From positions 24,633,401 through 24,697,400 of the forward strand of contig NC_087252.1 of NCBI RefSeq assembly GCF_037042905.1: a stretch of DNA of 64,000 nt. Direction: 5' to 3'. Position 1 is the first letter of the stretch; the number at the start of each line of letters is the position of its first letter. Origin of the DNA: Lytechinus pictus. Lineage: Eukaryota > Echinodermata > Echinoidea > Temnopleuroida > Toxopneustidae. Under the pieces are notes generated by a model, which searched no databases, had not been told where the DNA came from, and saw only the letters and a program-made list of their open reading frames with translations. This document shows positions 1 through 11,454 of this stretch, piece by piece. The translations under genes and the position numbers were made by a program.

Positions 1-310
1 TATATTCAATTTTGCATTACCCCGTACGGAGCTTAACTCCCTTGTAATGTTGAACTCATCAAATGAGTGAAAATATTCCCCAAGCTACAAGTATATGAAT
101 AACTCAGGCTTAAAGGGCCTACATGTATATTACATTTCAAAGCTAGACAGTGCAAAAAAATGATATGAATATTCACATGAAAAATTAATGCAATATCTAC
201 AGCAAAGTGAACAGGTATCTTACACGAAAGGCTTGCTTCTACTAAAGATCACCCTTTGGAAACTTCCCCTTTCATTTCATCTACAATGCTAAATTATATA
301 CACTTAATTG

Positions 311-686
311 GTGGGTGTTTCACTAAAGGTGTTTATAAGTTATGAATCACTTTGCATGTGACTGGTGATTCTTTCTCGTGCCAAATGACATCCCTACGTA
401 GCCGACTATAGCACCTAAGAACAGGTTCCAGTCGTGCGTGAAGTTGAGCAGGGGGGTGTTTCACAAATAGTTAAGTATGACCTAGAGTCGCACTTATATG
501 CCGACGCGTATGATTTGAAATGCGCAATCTTATCGATCAATACGCAGTAGTGCGCATCCTCTTGGCATGATCTGACCAATGCGATCATGCCTTTTATACC
601 GCACGCTACTCGGCATTTAAGTGCGACTCTAAGTCATACTTAAGTCTTTGTGAAACACCCCCCGGATTGATGAAACATCCACCAGG
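311..686. mobile_element. Palindromic MITE, 'tgtttcataaag' family (outer, interrupted copy)
   Basis: Starts with ggtgggtgtttcac and ends with gatgaaacatccaccagg, which are near-inverse. Inside are the words that mark this family elsewhere in the window (ttataagttatgaatcac, gactggtgattctttctcgtg). A second, different palindrome (451-663) sits inside it, so the copy is nested. Related copies lie at 4287-4457, 52131-52327 and 62570-62733. It has no coding capacity. Confidence 0.7.
451..663. mobile_element. Palindromic MITE nested in the preceding one
   Basis: The left arm begins ggggggtgtttcacaaa. The right arm is its reverse complement, ending tttgtgaaacacccccc. The similarity runs inward about 45 bp through 'taagtatgacctagagtcg' and its inverse. 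The centre contains cgatcaatacgcagtagtgcgc. It is a non-coding foldback element. Confidence 0.75.
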
Positions 687-995
687 TGAGACAAATACTC
701 TGCCGTCCCATGACGAAGGGAATCAACGGGAATTAGTTCCTCAGTTAATGAGGAAAATGTGTCATTGTTTTGTGAAAATAGTTAGTTATTGGCTTTTGAA
801 GCGTCTGTATTTCACAAATTGGTGACTATACATGTATGACTCCAAATCCTTTTGCACCATGTAGAGCATAAAGAAAATGTCCCAAAGTATGAAAAAAAGA
901 AAATATGTTACCTTTTGTCATGAGATGGCAATGTTGATCATAATCTCCCTAATTAATAAACCTTGCTAATTGCCTTGCTAAACAATGCTAATTCC
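687..995. other. No feature recognised
   Basis: AT-rich single-copy-looking DNA between MITEs. I see no open frame, RNA motif or repeat structure. Confidence 0.5.
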
Positions 996-1297
996 ACATG
1001 TTCAGGGAGGAATTAATCGTTGTATCACTTGACAATGAGGAGAAAATTCGAATATTTCATATTTCATTTAATAAAATACAAAAGAAATAGTGAGTGGATG
1101 ACGTCATTAGTCTCCTCATTTGCATACCCACCAGGATGTGCATATAACTGTTTTGTGAAATTAAGCAAAACTTTAAAATGTCATAACTTTCTTATTTTAC
1201 ATCCAATTTTGATGAAACTTTCAGTGTTGTGCTTGTTGAATTTTTGTCTTTTTATTCAAATCAACTTTTTGTTGGGGTGGACTTGTCCTTTAAAGCT
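996..1297 (+). mobile_element. Half of a foldback MITE, 'aaaggacaagtccacc' family
   Basis: Ends ggtggacttgtcctttaaag. It carries the family words cataactttcttattttacatccaattttgatgaaa and gtgagtggatgacgtcat. The same half is seen at 13980-14253, where the matching left half is also present, and degenerate versions lie at 3240-3512. Here the left arm is missing, so the copy is truncated. A 100-codon open frame in this stretch belongs to the repeat and not to a gene. Confidence 0.7.
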
Positions 1298-1325
1298 GAC
1301 CCTTACTTGTGTTTCACAATAATCC

Positions 1326-1728
1326 CTATGTAACCAAATTAGCACCTTTAAATATGTTCCAGACATTCATAGGCCCGTATTCTGAAGTCGGGTTTAACTT
1401 AAACTCAGGTTCAAAGTTGTGGTTTAAGTATGGATAGCCAATTGTTACATAAATCACTAATGGTAGAGATATCATATTTCAGCTCATTTGGCTCTCAAAT
1501 CATTCATAATTGTCTAGGAAGTATAACAAGATGATTGTCTTCACCATTGAAGAATCAGGAAAGAGCACAGTAAATTATAAGAAACATACAACTTAATAAA
1601 AATTTTGACACTTTTGGCTTCCCATAATTCTAACACAGAGTTAGACCATGGTCTAAGTTAAACTTGACTTCAGAATACGGGCCTATGTAACCAAATTAGC
1701 ACCTTTGAATATGTTCCAGACATTCATA
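1326..1728. mobile_element. MITE with 18-bp TIRs inside a 46-bp direct repeat
   Basis: The core spans 1372-1683. It begins ggcccgtattctgaagtc and ends with the exact inverse. On both sides lies a 46-bp sequence beginning ctatgtaaccaaatt (1326-1371 and 1683-1728), with one mismatch between the two copies. That is far longer than a normal target-site duplication, so either a local tandem duplication happened or the repeats belong to the element. It is non-coding. Confidence 0.7.
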
Positions 1729-2395
1729 AAGTCATTCCTAACTTTATGAACAGTTTCCTGAAACACCACCTGGGGCCTGTTTCACAAAACTTGTTATAAT
1801 GACAAAGTTGCAATAACAGTTTAAAGCTACTGAAATCATTCAATTTGGTTGGCTGATGGTAGACATGTTACAGAAAATGTGCGTATGTTATTAAAACGAA
1901 TCTCTATGAAATGGGACCCAAATCTTTCATTTTATGGTCTCTTTATTTTTGTATCCTTGTTAAATCTCAATAATCCAGTCTTAACATACATGTTGGTCCG
2001 ACACTACAAGAAACCTCTTACAACTACACAAGGCAAGTTATTACAGTAATATTGTTCCACCTAATTTGTAGGCTGCGTAGGGATCGAGCAAACTATCGCT
2101 AATCTCCATTTACATGATTTGCATTATAAACATCCCCATTAAGTGTTTGAGAAGGACCGTTTCGAATCAAGAATTTTCTTAAGAAATTAAAATCTCTGTA
2201 AATAAAATGAAGAGATTTAAAAACATACGATAACGTGCATATTGGAGAAAACAATATCATACAGTAGTCTACATGACACACATGGCAAAATGTACATTAA
2301 TGCTCAAGAAAGCAAAAAAATACAGTCAAACCCACCTAAGCAGCCACCCATCGAGAGTGAAAACATTGACTCCCATTCGAAAGGAATATGTCCTA
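1729..2395. other. Intergenic DNA with a MITE end fragment
   Basis: Around 1770-1830 there is a 'ctggggcctgtttcacaaa' sequence that resembles one end of the palindromic MITE families, without an opposite end. The rest is AT-rich and I see nothing in it. Confidence 0.4.
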
Positions 2396-2774
2396 GACCC
2401 CGTTCTCACTAAACTTTCTCAAACTAGTCCAGCGGAAACCGGTTTAGGAAACCGATTTGGAAGAATGATTGCTAGCGTTTTCATCTATTCACCCGAAAGT
2501 GGTTTTCAAAATCACTTCCCGTAAAGCGGTCTTGTTGCTACAGGAACGCTATTAGTGACAGTGGAGTGACGTTTCAAAAATTTGAAACAGCACAGTAGAC
2601 GGTTGTGTTCTCAACGACGCTTAACTAGTTGAACGAGGCAAAGCGAAATTGAAAACTACATCGCGAGGTGGTCTTCCGATCCAGTTCGGACAATCGCTTC
2701 CAAGGCCGCTTCATCTGTTCTCATTACACTTGTTTCCACTAAACTGGTTTTAGGACGGTAATGAGAACAGGGTC
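2396..2774. mobile_element. Small DNA-transposon derivative with 13-bp TIRs
   Basis: The left end gaccccgttctca and the right end tgagaacagggtc are inverse with one mismatch. Subterminal 'ctaaactttctcaaactag' and 'cactaaactggttttagga' are also related as inverses. It is 379 bp long with no transposase. The superfamily is not determined and no clear target duplication was seen. Confidence 0.55.
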
Positions 2775-3044
2775 ATAAAATCCGTCTACACTACGCCACC
2801 TGTGTCCTGTGGCCACTGTTTCTGTTTCCATTGGGTGGCCTTAACAGATTTGATCGAACACCAAATAAGACAATAATACAGTACGTCACATTGCCACACC
2901 GCTCCACTTAACAATGAAAAATAAGCCATGATTGTACAGCGTATTACAAATGTTTCAACAAAGGAGAGTGTATAGTATATTTTACAGAATTTGGTTAGAA
3001 CCCATGTGGCTTTGAGTCCAGAGAAGGACGCCTTAAAAAGGAAA

Positions 3045-3218
3045 GTCAACCCCCCAAAAAGGTGATTTTGCATCCTACCAGGTACCCATTTAGCACCCGA
3101 GTGGAGAGTGGCAAAGTGTGGATGGACGCCTTGCCAAAGGACGCTAGGCCATGGTGGGATTCAAACGTGCATCCCCCGGATTACAAGGCGAGAGGCAGAA
3201 CCACTACACCATAGCTTT
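3045..3218 (-). mobile_element. tRNA-derived SINE, minus strand
   Basis: Read on the minus strand, 3215 to 3143 resembles a tRNA. It has an A-box-like stretch around 'gtgtagtggttctg', an anticodon-arm-like 'gccttgtaatc' and a B-box 'gtttgaatccc'. The body continues to about 3045. The stems are imperfect, so this is a retroposed pol III element and not a working tRNA gene. Confidence 0.65.
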
Positions 3219-3239
3219 AAACTACACCACACCGTATTG

Positions 3240-3512
3240 AGGGAGGAATAAAACTTACTTTACATTAGGGGAAAATATCCCATATTTTATATAATAAATT
3301 TTTTTTTAAATAGTGAAATTGTGACTTCATCAGCTCTCTCATATAACGTGTTGTCCATATAAATGTTTTCTGAAAATAAGTGAAACTTTGAAATAACTTT
3401 CTTATATTCCATTCCATTTTGATAAAATTCTCATCATTATGCTTGCTTGATTTTTCTCTATATATCCAAATTATCTTTAGAGGGGTGACTTTCCCTCTAG
3501 TCTGGTCCATGT
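3240..3512. mobile_element. Degenerate foldback MITE half
   Basis: Diverged copy of the half element at 996-1297. It keeps aataactttcttat, ccattttgataaaattc and a terminal 'ggggtgactttccctctag' in place of 'ggggtggacttgtccttta'. The opposite arm is absent. Confidence 0.55.
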
Positions 3513-4286
3513 TAAGTAGTGTTTGGAAATATTTATTTTAAGTGCTATATCACAAAGAAATGGGAAATGATTAAAACCTTTCATTGGATGGATGGAAGAT
3601 GATGATATATTCCCAAATTAGCCATTATTTATATTAATTTTACCCTTTTTTTTACTAATTCTTTGTAAACTAGGGGTCAATGGCAGTGTCCAATATCTGG
3701 AATGCAGAATCCAGAAAAATGCTAGGTGTTAATTGCCTTACCAAGAATAGGCCTGCATACAGATTTGCAACAATGTCATGTGATAGTCACACCATCGAAA
3801 CTAAATAATTCTTATAATATTAGTGTGAAGTGCAGAGAGAAGAGAAGTCGTCTAGTATCTCTGTTCTCTAAAAGATTACTTTTACTCAATCAATGCAGAG
3901 ACTTGCATTTATTGCACAATGGCAAGTTAGGGGGCCAAAATGAAGTTTTGGAGAAAAATGGAGAAAAAAATGAAGAATACAAAATCTACATGGACATCAA
4001 GTTTAAAATCACAACGCAATACTTTCATAATTTTCCTAGAAATATCTCCTACTTTATCTTTCTCATGAGCCAGGGAATGAATAATTTGTCTATACCAAGT
4101 ATTTTTTCACGATTAAAAAAACACTAATATAAGCATGGGGAAGAATGTGTTTATATGCTGCTATGCGAATGAATTCGAAAATTTATATGTCTTCATTTAC
4201 ATGATTTTGGTAATATTTTATTTGAACAGCATATTCACGAATTCATGAGTTTCGCATAGCCTCATTGTATACGGGGCAAGAGCTGA
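3513..4286. other. No gene recognised
   Basis: AT-rich intergenic DNA. A 133-codon plus-strand frame (3726-4127) starts at an ATG-less codon and has no recognisable domain or splice context, so I do not call it. At 4164-4255 two short inverted words (atgaattcgaaaatt and its relatives) form a weak foldback. Confidence 0.4.
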
Positions 4287-4457
4287 GGGGTGTTTCATAA
4301 TGCTGTTCGTAAGTTAAGAGCGACTGGTGAACCTTTCTTCCGCGCTAAATAATCACCAATGAACATTTAATGGTGAATACCATTTACCACAACAAAGGAT
4401 CACCAGTCATTCATAAAATCACTCTTAAGTTACGAACAGCTTTATGAAACATCCCCC
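4287..4457. mobile_element. Palindromic MITE, 'tgtttcataaag' family (complete)
   Basis: The left arm ggggtgtttcataatgctg continues into gttcgtaagttaagagcgac. The right arm is the inverse, ending cagctttatgaaacatcccc. Internal 'gactggtgaacctttctt' and its inverse lengthen the arms to about 65 bp. It would fold into a near-complete hairpin and has no coding capacity. Confidence 0.8.
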
Positions 4458-5308
4458 AGATGTTAGGAGTGATTTTTTTTTTCAACTGATGGGCAAGCAA
4501 AATTGAAAAAAAAAAAAATTAGAACGACTTTATATATTTGATTTCATCTAATAAATGATCATTTTAAAATTCTTCCTAATTGCAAGTCAAACTCAGAAAT
4601 TGAAAATTTCATCTCAGAAACTCTGAGACAAAGGAATATAAAATGTAGCAAAAAAGTACAATAAATCATTCAATGCTCATGCAGCTTTGAAAAAAAAATG
4701 CAATTAATTTTAGAGGCCGGTGCAATTAATTACTGGTATTACAAATCAATCACAAAATTCACTGAACGGTTGGAAATTAATTTAATTGAATTACTTGCAA
4801 CTGCTAAAAATTGCAATTGATTACAAATTACAATTACTGCCTGAGTTGTGATTGATCTGGGAACCAAAAATTAAGTTGCGATTGATTTCAAGTATCATGC
4901 ACTGCTCTCTTATATTTGGCAAAGGAATGAGTTGTAGTTTTTTAACATCTGATCTTACGTCCCCCCCCCCCCCACCCCTGTAATCTCCGACTTATTCACT
5001 GTGAGGAGAAAATGGAGCTGTGCAGTTCAGGAACTTATCTCATTTTGGAGATCTCATGCTGAATCGAGAGATCTGAATAGACAAACCAATTAATTAATTT
5101 GGTCCTTCAACACCATCCTTTGCTCTGTGTTGTATATATTCATGTATTTCAGAGCAAAAGCATATGACCAACCTATCACGATGAAATGAAGTGAAAAGCA
5201 TTGCATGCAACAAAAATCCAGTGTACTGCCATTTTTAAAATCAACACTGAAATGACATAGAAACAAGACATTTCCAGAGACGATGGGTTAAGAATGCATC
5301 TTCAATTC
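4458..5308. other. 3' flank of the chromatin-protein gene
   Basis: Downstream side of the minus-strand gene that ends at 5309. It holds short poly-A and poly-C runs (4963-4978) and AT-rich DNA. I found no convincing minus-strand AATAAA close to the stop, so the 3' end of the transcript is not placed. Confidence 0.4.
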
Positions 5309-8300
5309 TCATAACATGATCTTCAAATTTTCTCTGTCCCAGTCATACTCCAACGCCTTGGCCTGGAGCTCGTCATTATCGTTGTACTTGACGGTATAAA
5401 AGGTGTACAGATTGTTCAGATGACCGAACTGCTCTTCGTCCAGTTTCAACAACTCACTTGCTGTACTCTTATGGACAACCTTTCCCTCATACCACTTGTA
5501 CAAACCATGCTTTCCAAGGCTACAGCGATGGCGAATGTGCCTTCCAATGATCGCGTCTCCAGGGAAATCGTCGTCCTTGTCAACCTCCTTTTCCATCTGT
5601 GCCGCTTCGTCATTGACTTCTTCCGGATTCTCAGTATGTTCTGCAACTTCTGTCGTTTGGGGATCCACATCTTCGGGTTGTTCCTCTGTTGTGTCATCCA
5701 TTTTCTCATCAACAGTTTGTTGCTCATCTGCACTTTTCTCCGCCAGTTCAGCAGATCCCTTCGAGTTTTGCTTTTCGATTTCCTTTTCGGCCCGTTTTTC
5801 GAGGAAGTCGTCATCTTCTTCGTTCACTTCGGTGCCATCTTCTTCACTGTCATCTGGCTGCTGTTTGACACCTTTACTTCTTGCAGAGGATTCCGATTCA
5901 GAGTCTGTCTTTCTCCGTTTTGGACTGTTGAGCTTTTTGACAAAGTCATTTAGTGATCGTTTCTTCACCTTTTCCTTTGGGGTTGTTTTCCGCAGATCCC
6001 CAAAAGACGTCATCCCAGCAGCAAGAGTAGCAAAAGCTGTATGCTGTGATTTCTTGGGAATGCTGTCATCATCATCATCATCACTGCCACTGTATGGTGA
6101 GTCCATTATTGATGGTTTATTAAGCTCTTCATCAGTAGTTGGGGATTCCCTCCTTTCCCTCAAAGACCTATATGAGCCTTCCACCCTCTTGGGTAAATCC
6201 TCTTTAGTTTTTCCACTCCTTGTAGACCTTGTGGTTCTTTTCTTTTCTCCATCACTCAAGACTTCTTCAGTATTGTTGATCTCCTTCACAATATCATCTC
6301 TTCTACCCCTGGGACTTCTCCTAGAGGTCTTTAAGGTTACAGAATCATCTCCATCGAGGTTACCAGAATTCTTTGGGGATTCTGAAGTGACTTTTTTTGA
6401 AGGTTCATTCTTCCCAGAGCGCAGGTCAGCAGATCTCCGTGGAACAATTTTTGTGGAGCCAAATCTGCCTGATTTTCTCCTTATGACCTTTGAAATCTTG
6501 TCATCTTCAACCTTTTCTTCGTCATCATGGTCATCATCCAGCTCATCATCTGCATCTTTATCCCCGTCAGAATTTTCTGAAGAATGGCTTTGTCTTGGAG
6601 GTGATATCTCTATCTCGCTTTCTTCATAACAGGGTTCACTCTCTAGAGCTCTCTTGACAAGAACTTCACTGATTTTTGTCAGGGACACTGACAATCTACT
6701 GGAAAAAAGTTTTTCTTTGTCAAAATCTTTGATTTCTCCTAACGGTTTCTTTGGGGAATCTTTTGATAGTACTGGCCTTGGAGATGTACTCCCCCTTTTT
6801 GGCCGCGAAACTTTTGGGATAGGGGTAGACTCCTTTCGAGATGTATTACGAGCAGCATTGCTTGGCGGGACCTTTTTGGCATTTAGTCGTTCCACTTTGA
6901 CTTGTGATTTTTTTAATTTGTCTTTCACGCCTTGCTTGACTTGTACAGTTATTTTCTTAGTTTTGGGTGAATTCCTGGTTTTTCTCACTGGCATTTCCTC
7001 CTCACTTTCTTCTTCTTGACCACTATTGTCCTCCTCTTCATCATCATCATCTTTGATATCATCTTGGATTTTTTCATATTTCACAGATTTTATGACTTTA
7101 TCAAGCACTTTCTCAGCTTTTTGAAGATTCTTATTTATCTTATCGGTCTCACTTTCGAGATAGTCCAAGGCAATTTTCAATTCTTTCTTTATGGTATGTA
7201 CCACTTTGCTGATGGAGGTGAAAAGTTTAGTAGCCTCAGCTATATCCTTCTTGATCATAATTGTCTTTGCAGACTCACTTCTCTGAGACTTACTTCTTGT
7301 AGACCTACTTCTCGGAGTCTTTACTTCACCTTCCTCAATGCTACTCTCGTCATCCTCATCATCATCCTCCTCCTCGTCTTCATAATCGTCTTCATTCACA
7401 TCTTCATCATCATCGTCATCCTCATCTGGATTGCTAGCGTCATCAGATGACTCAAGTTTCCTTTTACGAGAACTCCTTACGGAAGATCTTTGGACTTTTG
7501 GAGGAGTTTTCTTGATCGGGGCTCTGCTTCTTATATTCCTGGAGGGAGCAGATTGCCTTGTTGGCTTCTGACTTGAGGCTGCTCCTGCTGCCTGGGTAGC
7601 TTGCCTAGAAGGTCTCTTAGGTTCTGGTTTAATAATTTTGCCAATAGCAGCTTTGGCTGCACTTCTAGATGAAGTCTGCCTTGGAGGTGGTGACGTTTCA
7701 TCGGATTCCTCCTCATTGCTCCCATTATCCTTTGTACTCCCATTATCCTCATCATTCTGTGTGTCCCCTCCATCCTCCATATCCTCATCAACACCCCCAC
7801 TATCAGCAGGAATTTCCTTTTTCTCACCATCACCATTACCAGATGAAGATGACGTTACCAACAACTTTTTACTTGGTGTCTTCTTTACTTCTGTGCCTTC
7901 TTGGAGATCCCCCGAGATATCCATATTTTCCTCACTGCCATTCTCTTTGTTGTCATGATCTTCAATGTCATTCTCTTCATTGTCATTCTCAGCATGATCC
8001 CCTGAATAGCCATCTTCAATATTAGCTTTTTTTCCTGTGTCTGATTTCCCGTCCATTTCACCGCCATTGAATAGTCCTGCAGTTGGCGTATCAACATTCT
8101 CATTGCTTTTGTTCTTCGAAGGAACCACTAACCCAGGAAATTCAAATTTTTCGAGGAGGTATTTCTGAGCTACAAATAAGCTCCTATTTTTCTTCCTAAT
8201 GGTCTCTCTCGTCAATGTGGTACACCACTCCTCAACCAGCGTTGCTGGAAGGGCACATTCATCTCCCCACCCCATTATTTTCTTGATCCATCCAGCAACG

Positions 8301-8709
8301 TTCTGGTACGTTTCCTTGATACGAGTCACATATTCACTTAGCTCAAACATCAATCTGTTCGTAACCCTGCTAGGACTTATCGGCTTGGGAAACTGCTTCT
8401 CCTCACCACAAAGGACATCACCATAGATTCCAAGCGACTCACATTCTGGTCCTATTGGGAAGCAACCTGGTACAAGGCACTCTACAGGCTGCGAGAGATC
8501 GTCGTCCGTCTGATTCTCGAGATCATCCACCTTAGCTCTGATATCCCGGCATAATTTTTTGTGCGACTGGTTGCGGATTTTAGCTTTGCCATCGGACAGG
8601 ACAGAGATGGCAGTGTCCAGATGGGGATCCAAAGGAAGGCGTTCATCCTCCAGGAGATCGATGATCTTCTGTACCCTGAAGTAGGAGGCAATGCCATCTT
8701 CCCAATGGT
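5309..8709 (-). CDS. Acidic/basic low-complexity nuclear protein with C-terminal Spindlin/Tudor-like module (main exon)
   Basis: Long uninterrupted exon. A splice acceptor (pyrimidine tract then ctgcag) places its 5' end at 8709, because an in-frame stop lies just upstream without any ATG. Joined to 10467-10554 it gives about 1162 residues. A folded-looking N-terminal part (to about residue 200, with HWEDGIASYFRVQKIIDLL and repeated Trp/Cys) comes first. Long Asp/Glu runs then alternate with Ser/Arg/Lys-rich blocks such as RSSRKRKLES. Near residues 510-580 a helical, probably coiled-coil segment occurs (KKELKIALDYLESETDKINK). The last 90 residues contain IIGRHIRHRCSLGKHGLYKWYEGKVV and FYTVKYNDNDE, the pattern of Spindlin/Tudor-type methyl-lysine readers. 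A nuclear chromatin role is inferred from composition and this module. I do not recognise the family by name, and the N-terminal region matches nothing I know. Confidence 0.85.
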
Positions 8710-8861
8710 CTGCAGCATGGAACAAAGACAAAGAGCAAGAACATCAATGTTAAAGCTAGGTCAGTAGTTACAGCAAGCAATGTTTTTATAAGAAACTTGT
8801 TATTCAAAAAAGGCGAACTGTCACATCACTGTTGATCTACATCTGGTTGATTTTCATTAAA

Positions 8862-9027
8862 GGACAAGTCCACCCCAACAAAAAGTTGAATTGAATAAAA
8901 AGAGAAAAATCCAACAAGCATAATCAAAACAATAAAAATCGGATAAAAAATAAGAAAGTTTTGCTAGTTTGATTATTCTCTTTTTATTCAAATCAACATT
9001 TTTGGGGGCTGGGCTTGACTTTTAAAG
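8862..9027. mobile_element. Short foldback MITE, 'aaaggacaagtccacc' family
   Basis: Begins ttaaaggacaagtccacccc and ends tgggcttgacttttaaag, near-inverse. It has the family words gaataaaaagagaaaaatc and its inverse. It is an internally deleted version of the full element at 13672-14255 and lies in the intron of the minus-strand gene. Confidence 0.7.
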
Positions 9028-9614
9028 TAGAATGAAACCCTTGAAACCAGCTGAATCCATATCAAAGAACAAAATCAAAGAAACATATTGTTGAAAGTTT
9101 GAGGAAGATTGAATGAATAATAAGAAAGTTATGAGCATTTGAATATTGCGATCACTAATGCCATGTAGATCCTCCCATTGGCAATGCGACCAAGATCTGT
9201 GATGTCACACACGTACAACTCCCTCATTACTTTAGTACTTATTTCACTTATATTCTCACTTTTATAGAGTCTATCACAAGGTGAGGTGTTCTCTTTATGA
9301 GAGGACAAGTACAGAGGTTTCACAACATTATATCATTGATGAATCGTTTGTCATATGATTAGAATGAGCAAAAAGAGATGTTTTGGGGTATATTTTCAGT
9401 GTCCAAAAGGGGAGAGTTGTTCATCTGTGACATCAAAGATCTTGGTCGCATTGCCAATGGGAGGATCTCCATAGCATTAGTGATCTCGACATTCAAATGC
9501 TCATAACTCTTCTATTGCTAGTCCTATTTTACTCAAACTTTTGTTGATCTTATTCTTTGATTTTTCTGCTTTCACAAAAGCTAACTTGCTCCAAGAGTTT
9601 CATTCTCCTTTAAA
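9021..9614. mobile_element. Long foldback element, arms about 240 bp
   Basis: Left end tttaaagtagaatgaaaccc, right end gtttcattctcctttaaag. Inside, 9130-9210 (gagcatttgaatattgcg through gaccaagatctgtgatg) is repeated in inverse at 9425-9515. It shares its first few bases with the end of the MITE at 8862-9027. It is non-coding and intronic. I associate this family with sea urchin sequence. Confidence 0.75.
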
Positions 9615-10466
9615 GACCTTATTGGAAGCAAAAAAATGAAGTAAAATTATACATATTCACCAATTAAAAGCTGACAAGCTACAAAATACAACAAACCCAG
9701 TTTCCTGCATTTTTAACGCTCACCAGCTAAGTACTTCTGTTAGAAATATTCCTATAATTTGCAAATATCGAAAATGGTTACCATCGTGCTATTCAACTAC
9801 AAATATTCCGACGTCATCGTATGTACATGTAAACGCACCTGTGATTACATGCAATTGTATGTAGAAAAGTCACATTATATTCTTGTTATCTAGTTCACAA
9901 ATTCAAATTTTTAAAAGACAATTTGCAAAGGGAAATGTCTTTGGAATTATTTAGTGCTTAAATCAACGTTAACCCACATCATTACACCGTATTTTGGGTA
10001 CTCAAACCTGCAAAAGGTATTCAAACTATGTACAGAAGTCTAAGCTAAAAATGTACAAAACAGAACAAAGTCAAAACAAGCAAGGAGAAATCTGCACAGG
10101 TTTGTGAATGATCATATGAAAAAAAAACTGAGAAGTCCACCCTGACGCAAGAATGGCTGTGATAGAAGCACAGAAATAAAACCATACAGGCCTGGCAGCA
10201 AAAATTCACCTAGAACAAATTATCTGTACATGTAGCTTCTGGAATTTTGAGTTTTTAAACCATCACATTTCACAATTTTGACTGGAAAACAATGCTTAAG
10301 ATTGCTAATAATAAAGAGGCATAGCTCAAAATTGTTTTTAAAAAAAATGTTTGGCACTGATACAAAAAGCTTCCTATATTTTTTGCTTGGATATAGGCTG
10401 ATGAGGTTTTGTCCTGTTTGTAAGGGCACAGATACACATAACAATAATGAGCATAATGATACTAAC
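9615..10466. other. Remainder of the intron of the minus-strand gene
   Basis: AT-rich intron sequence between the foldback element and the donor gttagt, read on the minus strand at 10466-10461. I see nothing else in it. Confidence 0.6.
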
Positions 10467-10554
10467 CTGGTCGGATATTCTTCTTGATCATGTCATCCAG
10501 TTGTTCCTTGGTCAATGTCTCCTCAAAGACCCTTGCGTTCACTACTCGCTCCAT
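10467..10554 (-). CDS. Start exon of the Spindlin/Tudor-like nuclear protein gene
   Basis: ATG at 10554, preceded on the minus strand by gtgacc (A at -3 region, G at +4, an acceptable start context). It codes for MERVVNARVFEETLTKEQLD and nine more residues, ending IRP plus one base. The donor is cag|gttagt. The one left-over base joins the acceptor at 8709 to give RP-D-HWEDG, so the reading frame is kept across the 1757-bp intron. This join rests on splice signals and phase, not on transcript data. Confidence 0.75.
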
Positions 10555-11454
10555 GGTCACAGATCTAGAGGATCTAGCTACAGCAGCCTATGGTGTATGT
10601 GTGTTTTACAGAGTGCGTAGTTTCCGCTTCAGAAGAACCTCAAAGACATCAGTTCTGCAAGAAGAGATGTTGCTATGCATCAGGTTGGATTAAGCAATGT
10701 TGACAGGAACATGACTCAACAGTTTTTTTTTTTTTAATCAAGTGCTGCCTGTGTTTAGACAAAGAATTTTCAAATTTTGTCAGTCAACAAAGTGGACAGC
10801 TATGATGATGTTTGTTACCTCGTAAACTATAAGATTAAAAAATATGTCCAACTAGCCTGATCAGACGTCACGCGAAAAATATTTAAAAAACTCCAGTAAT
10901 ACCCTCACAACGATGGAATAAGAACATGTCTTTCCTACATGTACAAGCACATTACTTGAAGGACAGTAAGATTTAATATTCTGTTTTCTCTGAAGAATCT
11001 TTTTATTTTTATACAAATCAGCAAGTTTACAAATTCGTGGAATATGGTTTGTCTCATGTTCCTTTAATTCAAATCAATCAAGTCAAGTCAATTTTGACGT
11101 TCATATGCCATAGTAATCAATATCGTGATTGTGCGCATCAACGGAAAGACAAGACAATATCAAAACCAGCTAACTTGTCTTGCACATGTGCAACCGATCT
11201 GTACACAAGCAGTGCTTGTGATGGCTGAACAACCAGTATGAATTTCTGTTCCAGACTTCCAGTGCTTGAATAACCGAAAGTTCAGTTCTTACCCTTCCGG
11301 TCAGTGGAACACTTACAGTTATTTTTTTCAAAAATGAAGTTCGACACTCTGAACTTACCAGTACTCCAATAATTTTGAGGTAAGTTTTATTTTTACTATG
11401 CACTTCTTGATTGGTATCATTAGTTAATGTTCCTTGGTTCATGGCTTTGATGTT
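10555..11454. other. Upstream flank of the minus-strand gene
   Basis: Should contain the promoter and 5'UTR of the minus-strand gene. The first 60 bases above the ATG (ctgctgtagctagatcctct on the minus strand) are free of ATG. No TATA box, CpG cluster or other core element stands out. Confidence 0.35.

Noticed and set aside
5420..8426. Several long plus-strand frames (up to 377 codons) opposite the minus-strand gene
   Set aside because: They are Ser/Leu/Phe-rich mirror images of the Asp/Glu/Lys/Arg codons of the real gene, with no domains or start context.
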